19,295 nucleotides of DNA from Atopobium sp. (GTDB lineage: Bacteria; Actinomycetota; Coriobacteriia; Coriobacteriales; Atopobiaceae), in assembly GCA_015259045.1 (NCBI GenBank), contig JABZHD010000008.1, positions 1 through 19,295 on the forward strand, written 5' to 3'. Shown piece by piece: positions 15,644 to 19,295 of this stretch. A program made the position numbers and the translations under genes. The notes under the pieces were generated by a model. The model was not told where the DNA came from. It saw nothing but the letters and a program-made list of their open reading frames with translations, and ran no database searches. Position 1 is the stretch's first letter; each line of letters starts with the position of its first letter.

Positions 15644-16864
15644 TTGAACCTCTGGGTAACCATGTTTTGTGTTTTCCTCTCAGCTGGTCTTGGTTCAGCT
15701 CTGATTACCCCTGCCGTTCGTCAACTAGCTTGGAAACTTGGAGTTGTCGATAAACCCTCTGCACGTCGAGTCAATAAAAAACCTATTCCTCGCATGGGTG
15801 GCGTTGCAATTTTCTTTGGGTTAGCCGTTGCTATGCTGGTACGTTATGGCGTTGAAGCAATTATTGGACACGCCGAAATTACGCTTTCTTCTCGCTATTA
15901 CCTGAACGTTAATTTTTGGGTTGTTGGCGCAGCCTTTGTGGTCATCTTCTTGACCGGCCTGTTAGATGATATTTTTTCTCTCAAGCCAATCCAGAAACTC
16001 GCTGGTCAAATTATTGCTGCATGCATCGCTGCTGCGGGCGGCCTGATTATCGGTAACGTTGTTGATCCGTTTTCCGCGTACGGCTTTGTGGATCTTGGAT
16101 GGCTCGCCTACCCAGCAACCGTCATTTACCTGGTTGCTTACGCCAACATCATCAACCTTATCGACGGCCTTGATGGACTTTCTTCAGGTATTACGTGCAT
16201 TGCCTCTACCACTATGTTTGTGCTTTCCATTTGGGCGGGTCGCTTTGACGCAGCGCTTTTAAGTGCAGCCATCGCTGGCACCACGCTGGGATTCTTAGTT
16301 CACAACTCCTATCCTGCAACAATCTTCATGGGCGACTCCGGTTCTCTAACCTTGGGATTTGCCCTAGGAACAATTTCGCTTTTGTCTGTCACTCGTTGGG
16401 CAGGACTCACAACCATCATTGTTCCTCTCGTCGTTGCAGGTATTCCGATCATCGATACCTTCTCCGCGATTGTTCGCCGTACCCGCGCGCACGTCAGTTT
16501 TGCCACAGCTGATCGTGGACACATCCATCACCGCTTAATGGCTCACGGTTATAACCAGCGCCAAGCAGTTCTTTTGATGTACGGTTGGACTGCCCTTCTG
16601 TGCGTTGGTTCGCTCATTATGACGCAGGTCAATACGCTGCCTCGTATTGCAATTTTTGTCATGCTGCTTACCATGTCTGCATTCTTTGCAAAGTACCTGC
16701 ACCTCTTTGAGCCTGTTCTGCTTCACCATACTGATCCAAAGACTGGTGAGGACGAGCTCATTACGCCTAAAGATCCAGGCTTCGATGAAGAGATTAAGCA
16801 GCTCCATGAAGAAGAGCATGAACACATCGAAGAGCTCATTCACAGAGATTATAAGAGCGAATAA
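15644..16864 (+). CDS. Undecaprenyl-phosphate sugar-1-phosphate transferase (MraY/WecA/TagO family)
   Basis: Polytopic membrane enzyme that moves a sugar-1-phosphate (usually N-acetylglucosamine-1-phosphate) from its UDP form to undecaprenyl phosphate, the first step of wall-linked polysaccharide or teichoic-acid-like polymer synthesis. It has 406 residues with about ten or eleven hydrophobic segments. Hallmarks are KPIPRMGGVAI, the aspartate pair in GLLDDIFSLKPIQKL, NLIDGLDGLSSG, IFMGDSGSLTLGF and the loop ADRGHIHHRLMAHG. The HIHHRL loop fits WecA/TagO better than MraY. The C-terminus is a polar Glu/His-rich tail of about 60 residues. The start is TTG at 15644, with AAGGG 8 bases upstream; the next in-frame ATG (15662) has no ribosome-binding site. 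It is the only plus-strand gene, and no terminator is seen after it. Confidence 0.93.
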   Translation: MNLWVTMFCVFLSAGLGSALITPAVRQLAWKLGVVDKPSARRVNKKPIPRMGGVAIFFGLAVAMLVRYGVEAIIGHAEITLSSRYYLNVNFWVVGAAFVVIFLTGLLDDIFSLKPIQKLAGQIIAACIAAAGGLIIGNVVDPFSAYGFVDLGWLAYPATVIYLVAYANIINLIDGLDGLSSGITCIASTTMFVLSIWAGRFDAALLSAAIAGTTLGFLVHNSYPATIFMGDSGSLTLGFALGTISLLSVTRWAGLTTIIVPLVVAGIPIIDTFSAIVRRTRAHVSFATADRGHIHHRLMAHGYNQRQAVLLMYGWTALLCVGSLIMTQVNTLPRIAIFVMLLTMSAFFAKYLHLFEPVLLHHTDPKTGEDELITPKDPGFDEEIKQLHEEEHEHIEELIHRDYKSE

Positions 16865-16927
16865 CCTGGGGAAACGACTGAGCTCTTCCCGCACCCACAT
16901 CGATCGCCATATAAGCTGTGACTACAC

Positions 16928-16939
16928 GGGTTTCTCGCC
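16928..16939. repeat. Copy of the GGGTTTCTCGCC motif after wecA
   Basis: Exact 12-base match to copies at 15000-15011 and 17272-17283. The rest of 16865-16962 shows no gene and no clear terminator. A GCTCTTCC at 16882 echoes the 21-bp repeats near 15268. Confidence 0.7.
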
Positions 16940-16962
16940 AGGTGCGCCATAACAGCATACGC

Positions 16963-17236
16963 GCCTAAAAAGTGCAAAGAATCTGTATTTGAGGTACAGA
17001 ATCTTTAACAAAAACAGGCAAATCCACAGATTCTTTTACATTTTTAGGCAAAATTTACAGATTCTTTGATGAAATCAGGCGCATGAAAGATAGGCGCTTC
17101 GGCCCTGAATTTTTGAGCCTGAAAGCTGCATCATGTCTGAGTGAATTCACTCAGACATGGCGAGAAAAACCGGCAAATAGCTCAGATATGGTGCACTTTT
17201 CCGGCAAATCGTTCAGACATGGCGAGAAAATCAGGC
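16963..17236. repeat. Two-block array of eight degenerate 23-bp units in the convergent wecA/rplT gap
   Basis: Each unit is exactly 23 bp, begins CAGA and ends GGC, with a variable centre often like GCACTTTT. Block 1: inverted 16963-16985, then direct 16997-17019, 17027-17049 and 17058-17080. Block 2: inverted 17117-17139, then direct 17152-17174, 17183-17205 and 17214-17236. Direct units repeat every 30 or 31 bp, about three helical turns. Units in block 1 share CAGATTCTTT; those in block 2 share CAGACATGG. Direct units are mostly followed by AAA or AAAT. The position between converging genes and the mixed orientation recall REP/BIME elements; iteron-like protein binding is an alternative. 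No reading frame worth reporting lies here. Confidence 0.8.
17132..17159. repeat. Perfect 28-bp palindrome at the junction of repeat units
   Basis: Each half reads CATGTCTGAGTGAA inward, with GAATTC at the centre, so the site is fully symmetric with no spacer. It joins the inverted and first direct unit of block 2. As RNA it would form a hairpin on either strand; as DNA it is a strong candidate for a dimeric protein site or a cruciform. Confidence 0.9.
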
Positions 17237-17283
17237 ACGCTGGGACTTCGACCGGTCGTACCCCCCCCACCGGGTTTCTCGCC

Positions 17284-17317
17284 AAAAGAAAACCCCGCAC
17301 ATCCGGGATGTACGGGG
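17284..17317 (-). terminator. Intrinsic terminator of infC-rpmI-rplT
   Basis: On the minus strand two 11-base arms (CCCCGTACATC and GATGTGCGGGG) around a 3-base loop are followed by TTTTCTTTT. One pair is G-U in the minus RNA and C-A in the plus RNA, which sets the direction. The GGCGAGAAACCC motif follows the T tract directly and can pair with part of it. Confidence 0.92.
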
Positions 17318-17336
17318 TGTAGCTATCTAGCTGCGA

Positions 17337-17420
17337 AGAAATCGCTTGGCTGAAGCCGCTTAGCTTGAGCCGCTTAGCTTGAGCCGCTTAGCTGGAGCCT
17401 CTTAGCTGAGGTTACTCAGC
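17337..17420. repeat. Six 14-bp tandem repeats spanning the end of rplT
   Basis: Consecutive 14-bp units (plus-strand consensus TTGAGCCGCTTAGC) start at 17337, 17351, 17365, 17379, 17393 and 17407. The two central units are identical, and the outer ones diverge gradually. The last unit includes the rplT stop codon (17412-17414) and its last two sense codons, so the tract may have grown out of the gene end. It lies between the stop and the terminator, that is, in the 3' untranslated region. Confidence 0.85.
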
Positions 17421-17771
17421 GAGAGCCTTCTTAGCGATCTCTGCAAGATCTGCGAAGCCCTGCTCGTCAGAGTAAGCAATCTCTGCGAGAACCTTGCGGT
17501 CAAGCTCAACACCAGCGAGCTTGAGGCCATGCATGAACTTGCTGTAAGAAAGGTCGTTGATGCGTGCTGCAGCGTTGATACGCTGAATCCACAGTGCGCG
17601 GAAATCACGCTTCTTGTTACGACGGTCACGGTAAGCATACTGACCAGAATGCTGTGCCTGCTCCTTCATACCACGGAAGGTACGAGAGGAAGTTCCGTAA
17701 TAACCCTTTGTGCGCTCGACGAGCGTCTGACGCTTCTTGCGGCCAGCAACTGCGCGCTTAACTCTTGCCAT
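17412..17771 (-). CDS. rplT: 50S ribosomal protein L20
   Basis: Binds 23S rRNA early in assembly of the large ribosomal subunit; in many bacteria it also represses its own operon. It has 119 residues, the usual length. Family sequences are [15 protein letters not shown], the long basic helix [37 protein letters not shown] and [20 protein letters not shown]. The ATG follows AAGGAG at 9 bases. It lies 41 bases after rpmI as the last gene of infC-rpmI-rplT, which ends at a strong terminator. The stop codon sits inside a 14-bp tandem repeat. Confidence 0.99.
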   Translation of the reverse strand: MARVKRAVAGRKKRQTLVERTKGYYGTSSRTFRGMKEQAQHSGQYAYRDRRNKKRDFRALWIQRINAAARINDLSYSKFMHGLKLAGVELDRKVLAEIAYSDEQGFADLAEIAKKALAE

Positions 17772-17812
17772 ATCTAATCACTCCTTGTTATTTGATCTGG
17801 TGGGTGGCGCGC

Positions 17813-18013
17813 TTAGTTCTTAGCGCCCATACGCTGAGAAACTACTGCTGCATCGCCAGCGGAAAGAACAGCTTCTTTACGGAAGCCACGGATACGCTTC
17901 TGGGACTTCTTGGTAAGAATGTGGCTCTTAAAAGCCTTAGCACGCATAATCTTGCCAGTACCGGTGCGGCGGAAACGCTTAGCCGAACCCTTGTGCGTCT
18001 TCATCTTAGGCAT
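17813..18013 (-). CDS. rpmI: 50S ribosomal protein L35
   Basis: Small basic protein of the large ribosomal subunit. It has 66 residues from the ATG giving [14 protein letters not shown], which is the family's standard start and length; the sequence continues [26 protein letters not shown] as expected. A longer open frame to 18142 only reads through infC and is not used. AGGAGG lies 8 bases before the ATG, inside the last codons of infC; the infC TAG ends one base before the rpmI ATG, so the two are translationally coupled. Confidence 0.98.
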   Translation of the reverse strand: MPKMKTHKGSAKRFRRTGTGKIMRAKAFKSHILTKKSQKRIRGFRKEAVLSAGDAAVVSQRMGAKN

Positions 18014-18014
18014 A

Positions 18015-18587
18015 CTACTTCTCCTCCTGTGTGGTGCCATCCTCAGCACCCTCGGGCTTCTCGTCAAACGCTCCCTTGATTGGAGCAACGAGCATGTGCA
18101 TGTTACGGCCTTCAATGAGCGGTTTCTGCTCAATTGTGGCAAAAGGCTTCAAATCTTCAGCAAGGCGATCAAGTACAATACGGCCCTGCTCTGGGTGAGC
18201 CATCTCGCGTCCACGGAACATGATGGTGATCTTGACGCGTGCTCCCTTCTTGAGGAAGCGCAGTACGTGACCCTTCTTGGTCTCGTAATCGCCCACATCA
18301 ATCTTTGGGCGGAACTTCATCTCTTTGACTTCGATCTTGACCTGGTTCTTGCGAGCTGCCTTGGCCTTGCGAGCCTGCTCATACTTGAACTTACTGTAAT
18401 CAAGAATCTTGCATACAGGAGGCTCGGCATTTGGAGCAATCTCTACGAGATCAAGACCGTGCTCACGAGCTCTCTTCATTGCATCATTGACGCCAAAAAG
18501 ACCAAGCTGACTACCATCAGCGTCAATAAGACGGCACGTGCGAGCAGTGATTTCCTCATTAATGCGAGGACCATCGTTCTTGGCTAT
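18015..18587 (-). CDS. infC: Translation initiation factor IF-3, probably starting at ATA
   Basis: Binds the 30S subunit and rejects wrong start codons and mismatched initiator tRNA. It has 190 residues from the proposed start: an N-terminal domain with [20 protein letters not shown], a basic linker [14 protein letters not shown] and a C-terminal domain with [12 protein letters not shown] and [23 protein letters not shown], then an acidic tail after AFDEKPEG. The reading begins best at ATA (18585-18587; AKNDGPRIN), six bases after AAGGTG. In-frame GTG at 18594-18596 sits inside that ribosome-binding site, and an ATG at 18668 lies within the leader terminator region. IF-3 genes classically use rare starts such as AUU for autoregulation, so ATA is plausible but unproven. 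Confidence 0.93.
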   Translation of the reverse strand: MAKNDGPRINEEITARTCRLIDADGSQLGLFGVNDAMKRAREHGLDLVEIAPNAEPPVCKILDYSKFKYEQARKAKAARKNQVKIEVKEMKFRPKIDVGDYETKKGHVLRFLKKGARVKITIMFRGREMAHPEQGRIVLDRLAEDLKPFATIEQKPLIEGRNMHMLVAPIKGAFDEKPEGAEDGTTQEEK

Positions 18588-18606
18588 CTTGTACACCTTC
18601 CCTCTT

Positions 18607-18622
18607 GGACAATTGCTTGTCC
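18607..18622 (-). promoter_or_regulatory. GNRA-capped hairpin before the infC ribosome-binding site
   Basis: On the minus strand GGACAA-GCAA-TTGTCC forms a 6-base-pair hairpin with a GCAA tetraloop, ending 4 bases before GGGAAGGTG. Its ACAAGCAA part can instead pair with TTGCTTGT in the upstream terminator, and AATTGTC with GACAATT further upstream, so it looks like one state of a switch. Confidence 0.6.
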
Positions 18623-18628
18623 GCCAAT

Positions 18629-18655
18629 AAAAAACCCAGTGCACAAGCAACTGGG
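18629..18655 (-). terminator. Leader attenuator of the infC-rpmI-rplT operon
   Basis: On the minus strand, CCCAGT pairs with ACTGGG; the inner GC/GC pairs leave a bulged T and a TTGT loop. TTTTTT follows, and all of this lies 42 bases upstream of the proposed infC start. An intrinsic terminator in front of infC is the arrangement known from L20-controlled leaders in Firmicutes; the ligand here is not shown by the sequence. Confidence 0.75.
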
Positions 18656-18690
18656 AGACAATACGCACAGGTAGCGTGCAAAGGTTAAAT

Positions 18691-18704
18691 TGTCTGACCA
18701 GACA
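18691..18704 (-). promoter_or_regulatory. Inverted repeat in the infC leader
   Basis: TGTCTG and CAGACA flank a 2-base centre. It precedes GACAATT, which can pair either with ATTGTC near 18657 or with AATTGTC near 18608. Probably part of the leader folding pathway. The rest of 18705-18840 is unassigned leader or promoter DNA; no convincing promoter hexamers were found. Confidence 0.4.
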
Positions 18705-18844
18705 GCTGCTTTTGCGCTGTGTAGGTGGGGACTCACGTTCAATCCCGCTTCAAAAGTACTTTGTAAGGTTACCTCTAACAAGAAGACATTACAAGTACCA
18801 AGTTAGATATGACGAGAAATTCACATCTAGCTTAAACTTTTAGC

Positions 18845-18928
18845 TGGTGCCCGAGGTGGGACTTGAACCCACACGAGTTTCCTCAAAGGTTTTTGAGACC
18901 TCCGCGTCTGCCATTCCGCCACTCGGGC
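18845..18928 (-). tRNA. tRNA-Leu, anticodon CAA
   Basis: It is 84 nt with the CCA end encoded and a long variable arm, as in class II tRNAs. Acceptor arms are GCCCGAG and CTCGGGC, the D region is TGGCGGAATGGCAGACGC, and the anticodon stem is GAGGT/ACCTT with loop CTCAAAA (anticodon CAA at 18893-18895, reads TTG). The variable arm is TGAGGAAACTCG and the T-arm contains GGGTTCAAGTCCC. No clear terminator follows, so the transcript may continue toward infC. Confidence 0.97.
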
Positions 18929-18929
18929 T

Positions 18930-18967
18930 AAAAAGTTTGCATAGGTACTATACCGCACCTATGCAAA
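18930..18967 (-). terminator. Intrinsic terminator of the MBL-fold hydrolase gene
   Basis: On the minus strand, perfect 11-base arms TTTGCATAGGT and ACCTATGCAAA with a 10-base loop are followed by CTTTTT, about 35 bases after the stop codon. It overlaps the tRNA-Leu promoter. Confidence 0.85.
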
Positions 18968-18975
18968 TCTGTCTT
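18947..18975 (-). promoter_or_regulatory. Promoter of tRNA-Leu
   Basis: The minus strand has AAGACA (-35, 18970-18975, 4 of 6), a 17-base spacer and TATAGT (-10, 18947-18952, 5 of 6), with the tRNA starting 19 bases after the -10. The -10 lies in the loop of the upstream gene's terminator. Confidence 0.6.
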
Positions 18976-19001
18976 GCTAAATCATCAAAGTTATAGCTGA
19001 T

Positions 19002-19295
19002 TTAATCCTGCAAGAATGGATTAGTTGCTATCTCTGCCTCAAGAGACGTTTGATTTCCATGTCCTGACAAAATAATGGAGGTTGGGTCAAGCTCTGTCTT
19101 GATACGGTTCAAAGAAGCCTTAAGTGTCTCAAAGTTGCCGCCTGGAAGGTCTGTTCTTCCTGCAGAGCCCTGGAAAAGCGTATCGCCTACAAAAACGGCG
19201 CCAGTAGCAGTTCCCTCACCCACCAAAACAATGCCGCCAGGAGTGTGACCAGGAGTTTCCATAATCTTGAACTGTGCTGTTCCAATGGTCAGAAC
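19002..19295 (-). CDS. Metallo-beta-lactamase-fold hydrolase, glyoxalase II/YcbL-like (partial, N-terminus outside window)
   Basis: C-terminal 97 residues of an MBL-fold metal-dependent hydrolase; the frame stays open to the right edge, so the internal ATG at 19262 is not the true start. Visible metal-site motifs are TPGHTPGG (metal-binding His), FVGDTLFQGSAGRTDLPGG (bridging Asp) and ILSGHGNQTSLEAE (last metal His), then NPFL near the end as in YcbL/GloB-like proteins. Such enzymes hydrolyse thioesters such as S-lactoylglutathione or related compounds; the true substrate is unknown here. The gene ends 74 bases before tRNA-Leu, with a clear terminator between. Confidence 0.93.
   Translation of the reverse strand, partial: VLTIGTAQFKIMETPGHTPGGIVLVGEGTATGAVFVGDTLFQGSAGRTDLPGGNFETLKASLNRIKTELDPTSIILSGHGNQTSLEAEIATNPFLQD

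Noticed and set aside
16963..17236. CRISPR array
   Set aside because: The repeats are degenerate in the middle, change orientation and are separated by only 7-9 bp in the direct runs, not by spacers of about 30 bp. No cas gene is nearby.
17261..17268. Run of eight C as a phase-variable tract
   Set aside because: It lies in non-coding DNA with no gene or promoter element that a length change would switch; a single run cannot make a quadruplex alone.

Overview
The window looks like chromosomal DNA from a mid-GC member of the Coriobacteriia (Atopobiaceae). Lancefieldella/Atopobium is my best guess, from general protein character and base composition judged by eye; this is an inference and no database was searched. 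Nearly every gene lies on the minus strand. The exception is one WecA/TagO-type sugar-phosphate transferase. Both window edges cut a gene (livF at the left, a metallo-beta-lactamase-fold hydrolase at the right).

In minus-strand order from the right edge: the MBL hydrolase ends at a hairpin terminator that overlaps the promoter of tRNA-Leu(CAA). Next is the translation operon infC-rpmI-rplT. It has a leader with an intrinsic terminator and competing pairings, and infC probably starts at ATA. The rplT tail carries a 14-bp tandem repeat and a strong terminator. The 547-bp convergent gap between rplT and wecA holds the most striking structure in the window: eight copies of a degenerate 23-bp unit in two blocks. 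Each block has one inverted unit followed by three direct units spaced 30-31 bp, and the second block contains a perfect 28-bp palindrome.

wecA (plus strand) has a clear promoter. Upstream of it lies a foldable segment that resembles 6S RNA, then four 21-bp tandem repeats, then divergent tRNA-Ala(CGC) with its own promoter and terminator. Leftward follows a probable operon: a PflX-like (COG1313) radical SAM protein, a small coiled-coil tail-anchored protein, nicotinate phosphoribosyltransferase (pncB) and arginyl-tRNA synthetase (argS). A double-winged-helix MarR-type regulator comes next, with its own promoter and terminator. Then comes rho, which has a long disordered N-terminus with three AT-hook-like motifs, and then an unrecognised two-membrane-segment protein of 467 residues.

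The left quarter is a complete branched-chain amino acid (or related amide/amino acid) ABC importer operon, livJ-livH-livM-livG-livF, tightly spaced or overlapping. Its binding protein has a twin-arginine lipoprotein signal. A hairpin in its leader pairs fully only in the minus-strand RNA.

A short motif, GGGTTTCTCGCC (reverse GGCGAGAAACCC), recurs in non-coding DNA across the window: six copies of its 9-mer core lie outside genes and one lies inside a gene. No phage, insertion sequence, CRISPR array or obvious laterally acquired island was seen.
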